Of a stretch of 64,000 bases of DNA, positions 17,191 to 26,093 are shown in pieces. This DNA is from Zobellia nedashkovskayae. GTDB taxonomy: Bacteria; Bacteroidota; Bacteroidia; Flavobacteriales; Flavobacteriaceae. Below the pieces are notes generated by a model. The model worked only from the letters and a program-made list of their open reading frames with translations, ran no database searches and was not told where the DNA came from. The stretch is taken from positions 4,042,685-4,106,684 of the forward strand of contig NZ_JADDXR010000002.1 in the NCBI RefSeq assembly GCF_015330125.1, written 5' to 3'. A program made the position numbers and the translations under genes. How positions within the stretch are numbered: position 1 is the first letter of the stretch; the number at the start of each line of letters is the position of its first letter.

Positions 17191-18579
17191 TTATAAACCA
17201 GCTACTGCCTTAATCTCACCAATAATACGGTCGGCAAGTTCATCAGCTTTTGACTGACTTTTTGCTTCGGTATAAATACGGATAATGGGCTCTGTATTTG
17301 ATTTTCTTAGGTGTACCCAATTTTCGGCGAAGTCTATTTTTACTCCGTCAATAGTTGTTATTTCCTCGTCTTTATATTTTTCGGCCATAGCTGTAAGAAT
17401 ACCATCTACATCAAGACCTGGTGTCAATTGTATTTTCTTCTTGCTCATAAAGTATGAAGGATAGCTAGCCCGTAGGTCTGCAACAGTGCCTCCGTTTTCG
17501 GCCATCAACATTAAGAATAAAGCTGTTCCTACTAAAGAATCACGTCCGTAATGACTTTCAGGATAGATAATACCACCATTTCCTTCACCACCAATAATAG
17601 CCTTGTTAGCCTTCATTTTAGTAACTACGTTCACTTCGCCTACGGCAGAAGCTTCATATGTACCACCATGCTTTTGAGTAATGTCTCTTAATGCACGTGA
17701 AGAAGATAAGTTAGAAACTGTATTTCCTTTAGTTTTACCCAGAACATAATCTGCACAGGCAACCAAAGTATACTCCTCGCCAAACATTTCACCGGTATTG
17801 TCAATAAATGCCAACCGGTCTACATCTGGATCAACTACGATTCCAAAATCGGCTTTTTCTTCAATAACTAAAGCGCAAATATCTCCCAAATGTTCTTTTA
17901 AAGGCTCTGGATTATGTGGGAAATGACCCGTTGGGTCACAGTATAATTTTACAACTTCAACACCAAGCTCTTCTAAAAGTTTTGGAATGGCTATTCCTCC
18001 TGTGGAGTTTACACCATCAACCACAACTTTGAATTTGGCTTTGCGAATCGTATCGGCATCTACTAAGGGTAGTTCCAATACTTCATCAATATGAATATCT
18101 ATATAAGAATCGTTTCTAGTAATACTTCCTAAATCATCAACATCACAGAAATCAAAATCTTCTTTTTCGGCTATATCAAGAATTTTAGCACCTTGAGCAG
18201 CATCTAAAAATTCACCTTTTTCATTCAGAAGTTTTAGAGCGTTCCATTGTTTTGGATTGTGGCTAGCGGTCAAAATAATACCACCATCTGCTTTTTCCAT
18301 AGGTACGGCAATCTCTACCGTTGGTGTGGTAGACAAATCTAGATCTACGATATCAATTCCTAAACCTACCAAAGTAGAAACTACAAGGTTCTGAATCATT
18401 TCGCCAGAAAGACGGGCATCACGACCTACAACTACTTTTAATTTATCCTTTTTTGAATACTCTTTAAGCCATATTCCGTACGCCGCCGCAAACTTAACGG
18501 CGTCTATTGGAGTTAGGTTATCACCAGAACGGCCGCCAATTGTGCCCCGAATTCCCGAAATCGATTTTATTAAAGTCAT
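17191..18579 (-). CDS. glmM: Phosphoglucosamine mutase
   Basis: 462 residues. The phosphoserine loop is TASHNP with Ser106, the metal loop DPDVDR is at 250-255, the sugar-binding EGNGG block follows (near 331-335) and the C-terminal phosphate site is RKSNTEPIIRIYTEA. It interconverts glucosamine-6-P and glucosamine-1-P on the route to UDP-GlcNAc for peptidoglycan and LPS. The family also includes phosphomannomutases; TASHNPKQWNALK and the overall length favour GlmM. It is transcribed alone. Confidence 0.88.
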   Translation of the reverse strand: MTLIKSISGIRGTIGGRSGDNLTPIDAVKFAAAYGIWLKEYSKKDKLKVVVGRDARLSGEMIQNLVVSTLVGLGIDIVDLDLSTTPTVEIAVPMEKADGGIILTASHNPKQWNALKLLNEKGEFLDAAQGAKILDIAEKEDFDFCDVDDLGSITRNDSYIDIHIDEVLELPLVDADTIRKAKFKVVVDGVNSTGGIAIPKLLEELGVEVVKLYCDPTGHFPHNPEPLKEHLGDICALVIEEKADFGIVVDPDVDRLAFIDNTGEMFGEEYTLVACADYVLGKTKGNTVSNLSSSRALRDITQKHGGTYEASAVGEVNVVTKMKANKAIIGGEGNGGIIYPESHYGRDSLVGTALFLMLMAENGGTVADLRASYPSYFMSKKKIQLTPGLDVDGILTAMAEKYKDEEITTIDGVKIDFAENWVHLRKSNTEPIIRIYTEAKSQSKADELADRIIGEIKAVAGL

Positions 18580-18606
18580 ATTTTTCTAAATTCTTAATAG
18601 TTTATG

Positions 18607-18614
18607 CAAATATA
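18607..18614 (-). promoter_or_regulatory. Candidate -7 element for glmM
   Basis: CAAATATA reads TATATTTG on the minus strand, 27 bp upstream of the glmM start. It matches TAnnTTTG; no TTG lies at the ideal distance. Confidence 0.4.
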
Positions 18615-18660
18615 CGGGTCTAGGACAAATACTATGTTTTCAATTTGTAAATTCGAGCTT

Positions 18661-19245
18661 ATGAATTTTCTCGCACACATTTACCTCTCTTTTGACGACC
18701 CAGAAATCACCTTGGGAAACTTTATAGCAGACAGTATTAGGGCTAATAAATACACGCATTTACCGGAACGGGTTCAACAAGGAATTATGTTGCATCGTGA
18801 AATTGATACGTTTACGGATACACATGAAATTCCTAAGATTAGCAGCAAACGGTTACATAAGAACTATAGCCACTACAGCCGTGTAATCGTAGATATTTTT
18901 TACGACCACTACCTGGCCAAAAACTGGAGTACCTATTCTGATACCCCATTAGATATCTACGTGGAAAATTTTTACGACCTATTAGAAGATAATTATATCA
19001 TTCTACCGGTAGGTGTGCAAAGGATGATGCCTTATATGATATCCGATAACTGGATTTACAACTATTCTAAAATGGAAGGAATAGGCAAGGTTTTAAAAGG
19101 CATGAACCGAAGAACAAATAACAAATCTAAAATGAATTTTGCCATTTTAGACCTTGAAGAGCATTATGACAAATTTGAAGAAGAGTTTACGGCTTTCTTT
19201 GATGAACTTATGGTGTTTTCAAAGCAAAAATTTATATCACTCTAA
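18661..19245 (+). CDS. Acyl carrier protein phosphodiesterase-like protein (DUF479)
   Basis: 194 residues from ATG 18661. The upstream in-frame ATG at 18604 would add 19 residues without family similarity, whereas MNFLAHIYLSF is the usual family N-terminus. Conserved pieces are GNFIADSIR (a metal-binding D), GIMLHREIDTFTDTH, HYSRVIVDIFYDHYLAKNW and MLxx helices, typical of AcpH/DUF479, an HD-like all-helical hydrolase that removes phosphopantetheine from ACP. The role in flavobacteria is inferred. It is followed by ggt 47 bp downstream. Confidence 0.87.
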   Translation: MNFLAHIYLSFDDPEITLGNFIADSIRANKYTHLPERVQQGIMLHREIDTFTDTHEIPKISSKRLHKNYSHYSRVIVDIFYDHYLAKNWSTYSDTPLDIYVENFYDLLEDNYIILPVGVQRMMPYMISDNWIYNYSKMEGIGKVLKGMNRRTNNKSKMNFAILDLEEHYDKFEEEFTAFFDELMVFSKQKFISL

Positions 19246-19292
19246 TATCAAGGCATATACGAACCTATTTTAAATTTTTAAACCGACTGCGT

Positions 19293-20996
19293 ATGAAACC
19301 AACACGTTTAATTCTCCTCAAGTCCCTAATACTTCTCCTTTTCGTTAACTGTAAAAGCTTACCGGCAGAACCTGCAAAAGCAACGGGTGTCATTGCCGAA
19401 AAAGCTATGGTGGTTTCGGCACGAGAAGAAGCTTCTGCTATTGGCGCTGCTATTTTAAAACAAGGTGGTAATGCTTTTGATGCCATGGTAGCCACAGAAA
19501 TGGCTTTGGTAGTCGCCTACCCTTTTGCCGGTAATGTTGGCGGAGGCGGATTTATGGTTTATCGCAAAGCAGATGGTTCTGTTGGTGCATTGGATTATCG
19601 TGAAAAAGCCCCCTTATCGGCTACAAAAGATATGTATTTAGATTCTTTAGGTAACGTAATTCCTGATATGAGTACCAAAGGCGCTACTGCTGTGGGCGTA
19701 CCGGGAACCGTTGCTGGAATCATTGAGGTCCATAAAAAGTTTGGATCGCTACCTTTAAAAGATATACTTGCGCCCGTAATTGCCTTGGCTGAAAATGGGA
19801 TTGTCGTTTCTGAAAAACAAGGAGAACGGTTTGCTAAAGTACGTGATGTTATCTTAGAGGTAAACGATAGTGTTACCACTTTTCCCGTTGATAGTAAAGC
19901 GGGTGATATAGTAAAATATCCTGCTTTGGCAACTACGTTACGGCGGATTTCGGAGCAAGGCCGTGATGGATTTTATAAAGGTGAAACAGCAAAAATATTG
20001 GCCGCTTTCATTCAAGAAAACGGAGGATTCGTTACCGAAGAAGATTTAGAGCAATACCAAGCCCAGTGGCGTGAACCGGTTTCTTTTAGATACAAAGACC
20101 TACATATTATTTCTATGAGTCCGCCTAGTAGTGGAGGGGTAACTATCAATCAGATTTTGAAAATGATGGAGCCTTATGACGTTGCAAAATTTGGACACAA
20201 TTCTGAAAAGACTATTCAATTATTTGTTGAAGCTGCGCGCCGCGCATATGCAGACCGAAACTATTGGTTGGGTGATCCAGATTTTGTAGACATTCCTATG
20301 GAAGAACTTTTGAGCAATACTTATTTAAAAGAGCGTATGGCAGATTTTTCTTTTGATAAAGCCACCAAGTCAGGGGATATTCATGAAGGAAGCGTGCAAA
20401 TGGCCGAAAGTATGGAAACCACCCACTACTCTATTGTAGATGCAGAAGGCAATGCCATTTCTGTTACAACAACTTTAAACGGAGCGTACGGTTCAAAACT
20501 CTATTGCGATGAATTGGGCTTTTTCTTGAATAATGAAATGGATGACTTCAGTTCAAAAGCCGGTGTTCCCAATATGTTCGGACTTGTAGGCGCCGAAGCT
20601 AACAGCATTGCTCCCGGAAAACGTATGCTAAGTAGCATGACGCCTACTATTGTAGAAAAAGATGGCAAACTTTGGATGGTTGTCGGTACTCCGGGAGGTT
20701 CTACTATTATAACCGCTGTGGCACAAACCATTCTAAACGGGTATGAATTTAATATGAGCATGCAAGAAGCCGTAGATGCTCCTCGTTTTCATCACCAATG
20801 GTTGCCGGATATGGTTATTTTTGAACCGGACGGTTTTTCTGAACAATTAAAGAAAAAATTAAAGTCCAAAGGATATATTATAAATGAAGACCGCACGCCT
20901 ATTATTGGTAAAGTAGATGCCATTCGTGTATTGCCTGACGGAACTTTAGAAGGTGGAGCCGATCACCGTGGCGATGACACTGCTGTAGGATTTTAA
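19293..20996 (+). CDS. ggt: Gamma-glutamyltransferase (glutathione hydrolase)
   Basis: 567 residues, the usual precursor length. The autocatalytic cleavage and nucleophile site is TTHYSIVD with Thr376, giving large and small subunits. Other signs are GNVGGGGFMVYR near residue 80, SPPSSGGVTINQIL (about 276-289) and the small-subunit loops LNNEMDDFS and SSMTPTIV. The N-terminus has a signal ending near LFVNCKS; Asn before Cys makes the lipobox non-canonical, so lipidation is uncertain. It hydrolyses or transfers gamma-glutamyl groups in the periplasm. A small membrane protein follows by 20 bp. Confidence 0.95.
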   Translation: MKPTRLILLKSLILLLFVNCKSLPAEPAKATGVIAEKAMVVSAREEASAIGAAILKQGGNAFDAMVATEMALVVAYPFAGNVGGGGFMVYRKADGSVGALDYREKAPLSATKDMYLDSLGNVIPDMSTKGATAVGVPGTVAGIIEVHKKFGSLPLKDILAPVIALAENGIVVSEKQGERFAKVRDVILEVNDSVTTFPVDSKAGDIVKYPALATTLRRISEQGRDGFYKGETAKILAAFIQENGGFVTEEDLEQYQAQWREPVSFRYKDLHIISMSPPSSGGVTINQILKMMEPYDVAKFGHNSEKTIQLFVEAARRAYADRNYWLGDPDFVDIPMEELLSNTYLKERMADFSFDKATKSGDIHEGSVQMAESMETTHYSIVDAEGNAISVTTTLNGAYGSKLYCDELGFFLNNEMDDFSSKAGVPNMFGLVGAEANSIAPGKRMLSSMTPTIVEKDGKLWMVVGTPGGSTIITAVAQTILNGYEFNMSMQEAVDAPRFHHQWLPDMVIFEPDGFSEQLKKKLKSKGYIINEDRTPIIGKVDAIRVLPDGTLEGGADHRGDDTAVGF

Positions 20997-21016
20997 TATA
21001 AAAGATTGTTTGGTAG

Positions 21017-21733
21017 ATGGTAAAGAAGATATTGAGAATTGTTGGTAAAAGTATTTTAATCCTTGCCGCCATACTTCTAATTGGTTTTGGAATCCTTTAT
21101 ATGCTATATGATGAGCCTTTACCAACGGGAATCCCCGGTGCTGAAGCAGATGCCCTTGCAGAAAAAATGCTGGAAGCCATCAATAATAAAGCGTATACGG
21201 AAACTCACTATTTAGAATGGAGTTTTGCCAATGGCGCACATTCGTATAAGTGGGATAAGGAAAATGGCGAGGTTGATGTGGAATGGGATGCCTACCGTAT
21301 ACTACTCAACTTAAAGAATACTTCTAAAAGTAAGGTGTTTGAAAATGAAGCTGAAGTGATAGGCGATAACCGAAAAGAGCTCATTGCAAAGGCCGAAGGT
21401 TTTTTTAATAATGACTCTTTTTGGCTATTTGCTCCTTTTAAGGTTTTTGATAACGGAACACAACGCAGTTTGGTAACGTTAGAAGACGGTTCTAATGCTT
21501 TAATGATTACGTATTCTTCTGGCGGTAGTACGCCCGGAGATTCATACCTATGGCATTTAGGACCTAACGGATTACCCGAAAGTTACCAGATGTGGGTTAG
21601 CATCATTCCCATAGGCGGTCTCAAAGCGACATGGGATGATTGGAAGATTATGGAAAGTGGTGCTTTCTTACCAACCTCTCACAAACTAGGACCAATGACT
21701 TTGGATATGGGTGAAGTTAAAGGGTATAATTAA
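21017..21733 (+). CDS. Membrane-anchored protein of unknown function
   Basis: 238 residues. One N-terminal transmembrane helix (about 10-32) is followed by an extracytoplasmic domain. It contains ALAEKMLEAINNKAY and WSFANGAHSYKWDKENGEVDVEW near residues 45-90, then GGLKATWDDWK and a C-terminal GPMTLDMGEVKGYN. I do not recognise a named domain; the layout resembles lipid- or hydrophobic-ligand-binding beta domains seen beside lipoprotein genes. The 20-bp gap to ggt suggests co-transcription. It converges with the MBL gene, 6 bp away. Confidence 0.6.
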   Translation: MVKKILRIVGKSILILAAILLIGFGILYMLYDEPLPTGIPGAEADALAEKMLEAINNKAYTETHYLEWSFANGAHSYKWDKENGEVDVEWDAYRILLNLKNTSKSKVFENEAEVIGDNRKELIAKAEGFFNNDSFWLFAPFKVFDNGTQRSLVTLEDGSNALMITYSSGGSTPGDSYLWHLGPNGLPESYQMWVSIIPIGGLKATWDDWKIMESGAFLPTSHKLGPMTLDMGEVKGYN

Positions 21734-21739
21734 TACTCA

Positions 21740-22885
21740 TCAAAGATTTTTCCACCAACTCGTATAGGTGCTAACGGAATCCATAACTATAATTTCTTGT
21801 CCTATTTGAGGTACAATTACCTTTAGGTTCAACTCTAAGGCTTTTGCCTCAACACGTTTTATAGGGTCTTTCCAATCGTGGAGTGCCAATTTGAAACCTG
21901 CCCAATGTATGGGCATTATTTTTTTTGCTTTTACATCTAATCCTGCTTGTGCTGTTTCTTCAGGCATCATATGTATATCCGGCCACATTTTGTTGTATTG
22001 TCCGCATTCCATTAACGCCAAATCAAACGGACCGTATTTCTTGCCTATTTCTTTAAAGTGCGGTGCATAGCCACTGTCTCCACTAAAATAAATGTTTTCA
22101 TCCATAGATTGTACGACCCATGAACTCCAAAGTGTACTTTGGCCGTTGTCTAATTTTCTTCCAGAAAAATGCTGCGCGGGCGTACAAACCAAGGTTATAT
22201 TTTCTAATTGTTTTTCTTCCCACCAATCCATCTCTGTAATCTTGTCTGCAGGAATTCCCCAAGCTTCTAAATGCACTCCTAGCCCTAGCGGCACAAAGTA
22301 ATGGTTGGTCTTGTCCTTTAGTTTTAAAATGGTTTCGTAGTCCAAATGGTCATAATGATCATGAGAAAAAATGACCGCATCAATACGAGGTAATTTTTCA
22401 ACTTCTAATGGCATTTCTTTATTAAACCGGTCATCGCCCAGCCACGGGTGAGGTGCAGGAACCATACCGAACATAGGATCTAACAAGATATTCAACCCAT
22501 CCATTTGGAGCAAAAATGAGGAATGCCCATACCATACCAATCTTGTTTTACTATTATAATTAGCTACATGGACAGAATCTAATTTTATTACTTTTAAATC
22601 TTCTTTGGGGCGACCGTTGGGGACTTTGGTCGTGAAAAATTTATAGGCCAGGTCCAGTGATTTTGAAAAACTCAAATCTTTGGGTACGGCCTTTTTATTA
22701 ATAAATATGCCCTCTTTAAATTGTTCTGATTGCTCATAAGCCTGCTGACGTTCTTTAGTGACATCACCGCCAAAACTTGGATAGAAATTATTGAACAAAA
22801 CGTATGCTATTACTAAAACTCCAATTAATACAACAACCGTAAGTAGTACTTTCTTTAAAATTTTTCTCAGCATTATTTTATTCAA
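21740..22885 (-). CDS. MBL-fold metallo-hydrolase, NAPE-PLD/UlaG-like
   Basis: 381 residues (the second in-frame Met, at 22873, is an equally possible start). One transmembrane helix (about 8-30) anchors a periplasmic metallo-beta-lactamase fold: WYGHSSFLLQM, LLDPMFG, FSHDHYDHLD (H-x-H-x-D-H), PAQHFSGR, YFSGDSGY and MPIHWAGFKLALHDW, all metal ligands present. This is the N-acyl-phosphatidylethanolamine phospholipase D-like branch; lipid or phosphodiester substrates are likely, but unproven. It is transcribed alone. Confidence 0.88.
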   Translation of the reverse strand: MNKIMLRKILKKVLLTVVVLIGVLVIAYVLFNNFYPSFGGDVTKERQQAYEQSEQFKEGIFINKKAVPKDLSFSKSLDLAYKFFTTKVPNGRPKEDLKVIKLDSVHVANYNSKTRLVWYGHSSFLLQMDGLNILLDPMFGMVPAPHPWLGDDRFNKEMPLEVEKLPRIDAVIFSHDHYDHLDYETILKLKDKTNHYFVPLGLGVHLEAWGIPADKITEMDWWEEKQLENITLVCTPAQHFSGRKLDNGQSTLWSSWVVQSMDENIYFSGDSGYAPHFKEIGKKYGPFDLALMECGQYNKMWPDIHMMPEETAQAGLDVKAKKIMPIHWAGFKLALHDWKDPIKRVEAKALELNLKVIVPQIGQEIIVMDSVSTYTSWWKNL

Positions 22886-23033
22886 CTAGTCTCATTAGTA
22901 TAGCAAAGGTCTTGGCTTTGTAAGTCAACAAATTCAACCTTTTGGTAAAAATAAGATTTACCAAGATATAACGGACCTCTCTAGGGTTAAATACAACGAA
23001 ACAATGAAGAGGTGTACCAATGAATGTATTGAC

Positions 23034-23576
23034 TTATTGAAACAAAACGTATCTAGGTGGCACAAGTCCGTTTAGACGCATGGAGACTAGCATTTGTGCT
23101 CTGTGGTGGGTTATATGGTCAGCTAATAGCATGAAGATTTGTCGTTTACTTCTGTTCAGACCAAAATAATCTAATTCGTCATCTAATTGCGTTGTTTCAA
23201 ATCGACCAATTAGTTTTATGGTTTCATCAAACGTGTTATTGATTAAAGCTATCATTTCCGCTTTGGACTTTGTGCCGACTTTAAAAACAGTGTCCGTTTG
23301 CCAATCTCTAGATTCTCTGCCCCCTAATAAAGATTGACTGTGCCAATCCATGGCGTAGCCAATATGCAATAAATTCTCCGCAAAGCTTAGGGATTCTGGT
23401 GTAGCCTTAAAACTATACTTGTCCTCCGGCATTGTTTCTGCTACCAGAACTATATACTTACGGGAATTTTCTAACCGCTCCAAATAGTCTTGAACATAAT
23501 TGTTCTGTTGTGCAAAAAGAGGTGAGTTTACAAAACCGAAAAACATTAGGACGGTTAATAGCGTTAGATTCTTCAT
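23034..23576 (-). CDS. Exported DinB-family protein
   Basis: 180 residues. A signal peptide (to about residue 22, FAQQ) precedes a four-helix DinB/YfiT-like domain: VLVAETMPEDKYSFKATPE, ENLLHIGYAMDWHSQ (metal-binding His) and LLADHITHHRAQMLVSMRLNG (HxxxH). DinB-superfamily members bind a divalent metal and include thiol transferases. The function of exported Bacteroidota members is unknown. Confidence 0.85.
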   Translation of the reverse strand: MKNLTLLTVLMFFGFVNSPLFAQQNNYVQDYLERLENSRKYIVLVAETMPEDKYSFKATPESLSFAENLLHIGYAMDWHSQSLLGGRESRDWQTDTVFKVGTKSKAEMIALINNTFDETIKLIGRFETTQLDDELDYFGLNRSKRQIFMLLADHITHHRAQMLVSMRLNGLVPPRYVLFQ

Positions 23577-23770
23577 GGTGTTTATGTTTTGTTAAGATTC
23601 AGCAAGGAAATTTTTCATTTCCGTTTAGGAGCGTAGACAAATATTTTTGCTTGATTTCATCTTATTTATTTTAAAAATAAATTCTAAAAATTTGGCGAAC
23701 TTAGCATATAAAACCAAGCCATCAAAAATAGTAATTACCACACTATTAACACTAGGTATTGCTCGTGCTA

Positions 23771-24880
23771 TTATTTCCGTTCTAGTGCTTCCATAAGTTC
23801 AAAACAAAGCTGGTCAATATTGCCCATTTTGGGACTAAACGCCGAAACATTAGAAAGGATAATAATTCCATTTCTCTTCTCCGTGTCTATTGCCATAGAC
23901 GAAGTATAACCTCCTGTTCCTCCATTGTGCCAAACCCAACTTTGATTTGATTTGTTTTTGATAATATGCCAACCAAGACCAATATCCATATTTTCGTTCA
24001 CCTTAAATGTTTTAGTTCTTGTCAACTCCAAATCTTTGTTTTTGCTTTCGAGCTGGGCAATCGCAAATTTTGATAGGTCTTCTGAGGTTGATAATATTGC
24101 GCCTGCTCCTGATAATATCGCTAAATCCCAATTAGGAATAATTTTTCCATCTGGATTTTGACCTTTTATTAGTATTTGTTCTATTTTATTTCTATTCGTG
24201 GTCGTATTATTCATTTGATACTTGACAAATATTCTCGTTTTTAAAAGTTCCTCATAACTCGTATTTGCAATTTGACATAAGGTATAGCCAAGAAGGCCAG
24301 CACCTAAATTTGAATACTCATACTTATTGTGGTTTTTCTTAGATATGTCGAGTTTTTGGGTCAAGTATTCTTTTAATTGTGGTTCTTTATATTTTTTATA
24401 AGGATTGTCTTTATTGACCAACATCAAATTAAGGTTTGACGGTAGTCTTGGGAGTCCAGAAGTATGATTGGCAAGTTCCTTGAACGTTATTTTTTGGTTG
24501 TCCTTTAATTGCAATTTTAAGTAATCATTGATATCATCGTCAAGACCAATTTTCTTCGCTAAAACAAAGTCCGCAAGTAAGGTGGATGAAAATACTTTAG
24601 TAATTGACCCGATTTCAAAAACTTTTTGGGAGTTGTCTATGTATTTAATCGAATCGTTTGTTCTTTTTACTCCGTAAAATTCCGCAATTCCATTTTTGAT
24701 AAATGCAATAGAGAGTTGGGTGTTTTCTGGAAACACTTTAGCTTTTTCATAAATCAGTTGGGATTGACGTCTGGTAATTCCACCCTTTACAAAATCTTGA
24801 TTGTCAAAAGCAACTTTCGTTTGTCCATTTCCACAACTATAGAACAAAATAGAAATGGTTATTAACAGATAATTTTTCAT
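23771..24880 (-). CDS. Serine hydrolase lipoprotein (beta-lactamase/PBP-like family)
   Basis: 369 residues from ATG 24880, chosen because it gives a lipoprotein signal (ILFYSC, Cys16); the longer frame from 24976 adds a non-signal extension. The serine-hydrolase set is complete: GSITK (Ser92, Lys95), KYEYSNLGAG (Y-S-N) and HNGGTGGYTS (H-N-G in place of KTG). Class C/esterase-like proteins of this type hydrolyse peptides or esters; resistance cannot be inferred. AT-rich, and followed by a peculiar intergenic stretch and lgt. Confidence 0.88.
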   Translation of the reverse strand: MKNYLLITISILFYSCGNGQTKVAFDNQDFVKGGITRRQSQLIYEKAKVFPENTQLSIAFIKNGIAEFYGVKRTNDSIKYIDNSQKVFEIGSITKVFSSTLLADFVLAKKIGLDDDINDYLKLQLKDNQKITFKELANHTSGLPRLPSNLNLMLVNKDNPYKKYKEPQLKEYLTQKLDISKKNHNKYEYSNLGAGLLGYTLCQIANTSYEELLKTRIFVKYQMNNTTTNRNKIEQILIKGQNPDGKIIPNWDLAILSGAGAILSTSEDLSKFAIAQLESKNKDLELTRTKTFKVNENMDIGLGWHIIKNKSNQSWVWHNGGTGGYTSSMAIDTEKRNGIIILSNVSAFSPKMGNIDQLCFELMEALERK

Positions 24881-24921
24881 GTAATGTTTAAGGTTTAGCA
24901 AAATTATCTTCAACGAATAAA

Positions 24922-25083
24922 CTAGATTTAGTGCGGGAGCAGAGACAAAATTCCCATTCCGCATGTCACGCAGCAAAAGCTTTTTGTTTTGCTTTTTTCT
25001 TGTCCAAAGCTAAATTCGAAAAATTTTACGACTTTATAAATATACGCAGACCTTTCGGTTTTGCACCAATGCCTGAATTACGT
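24922..25083 (+). repeat. Possible dispersed flavobacterial intergenic repeat
   Basis: The stretch contains an inverted repeat AGCAAAA (24972-24978)/TTTTGCT (24987-24993) followed by a T-run, i.e. a plus-strand terminator shape with no plus-strand gene before it. Its text, including the run near 25050-25080, resembles from memory intergenic repeats that flank accessory genes in other flavobacteria. I cannot verify this without a search. Confidence 0.3.
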
Positions 25084-25914
25084 TTAGGTCTTGTAAGTCA
25101 AGGGCTTTTTACCGTAGTATATAATCGCAAAACCTAAAAGTATTAATGGAATACTCAAAATTTGCCCCATATTTATTGACATCGAATCTTCAAATCCGAC
25201 TTGATTTTCTTTAACAAATTCAATCATAAATCTAGCAGTAAACATTAAAATAAAAAAGATGCCGACCATAAGTCCGTTCCTTCTTTCTATTTTTTTCGAT
25301 TTATAGATGAACATGAGAACCACGAAAATTAGTAAATATGCCCCTGCTTCGTATAGTTGTGTTGGATGTCTTGGTATTAGGTCATCTCTTTCAAAAACTA
25401 CACCCCAGTTTCCATTTGTCGGTTTGCCATACACCTCAGAGTTCATAAAATTTCCAATTCTTATACTCGCGGCCATTGCTCCGCAGCCGAGAGCAACTCT
25501 GTCCATTATCCATAAAATATTTGTATTGGATTTTCTAACATAAAGAATTATTGCTATTACTATACCTGTTAATCCTCCATGGCTCGCAAGACCTTGAAAA
25601 CCGGTGAACTGGAACGTTTCGCCCACTTTTTGGATTGGCAATAGTATTTCAAGCGGATTTTGAAAATAATATTGTGGTTCATAAAAAAAACAATGTCCTA
25701 GACGTGCACCAAGAAGACCACCTATTAAGATGTACATAGTTAGCTGTTCTAAATTTTCAAGGGGAATTTTCTCTTTTTGATATACTTTCTTTACAATTAA
25801 GTAACAAAGTGCACAACCAATTACCCAAGAAAGACTATAATATCTGACTGGAAAAGTGTCAAATAGAATGAAAATTTCAGGGTCAACATTCCAATTAATT
25901 ATCCCGTCTTTCAT
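25084..25914 (-). CDS. lgt: Prolipoprotein diacylglyceryl transferase
   Basis: 276 residues, multi-pass membrane protein. The Lgt signature is present: RIGNFMNSEVYGKPT with its Arg and Asn/Glu, plus LGARLGHCFFYEP (the H-region), and HPTQLYEAGAY near the C-terminal third. It transfers diacylglycerol from phosphatidylglycerol to the lipobox cysteine, the first step of lipoprotein maturation. The neighbours are unrelated hydrolases. Whether it is the sole lgt or an extra copy cannot be known from the window. Confidence 0.95.
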   Translation of the reverse strand: MKDGIINWNVDPEIFILFDTFPVRYYSLSWVIGCALCYLIVKKVYQKEKIPLENLEQLTMYILIGGLLGARLGHCFFYEPQYYFQNPLEILLPIQKVGETFQFTGFQGLASHGGLTGIVIAIILYVRKSNTNILWIMDRVALGCGAMAASIRIGNFMNSEVYGKPTNGNWGVVFERDDLIPRHPTQLYEAGAYLLIFVVLMFIYKSKKIERRNGLMVGIFFILMFTARFMIEFVKENQVGFEDSMSINMGQILSIPLILLGFAIIYYGKKPLTYKT

Positions 25915-26015
25915 TTCGGTTAGTTTTAATAGCCATATTTTTTTGTTTGTGGCTAACGTATGGATATATGTAATATATAAACCTAGTTCATCACCAATTT
26001 ACATCCTTTACCAAA

Positions 26016-26043
26016 AAAACCTTACAGAAATCTGTAAGGTTTT
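26016..26043 (-). terminator. Terminator after the alpha/beta hydrolase
   Basis: ACCTTACAGA (26019-26028) pairs with TCTGTAAGGT (26031-26040), extended by A/T pairs. On the minus strand a run of seven T follows, downstream of the stop at 26094. Confidence 0.8.
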
Positions 26044-26093
26044 CAACAAAACTTTCAACAATACTATTTTTATACAAAAAGTAGTAACTCTAA

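Noticed and set aside
23771..24880. Antibiotic-resistance beta-lactamase
   Set aside because: The serine-hydrolase motifs are of the general esterase/peptidase-like family (HNG instead of KTG); resistance is not supported.
24931..25137. 68-codon plus-strand ORF between the serine hydrolase and lgt
   Set aside because: No signal, RBS or domain, and it overlaps lgt; probably part of a repeat, not a gene.
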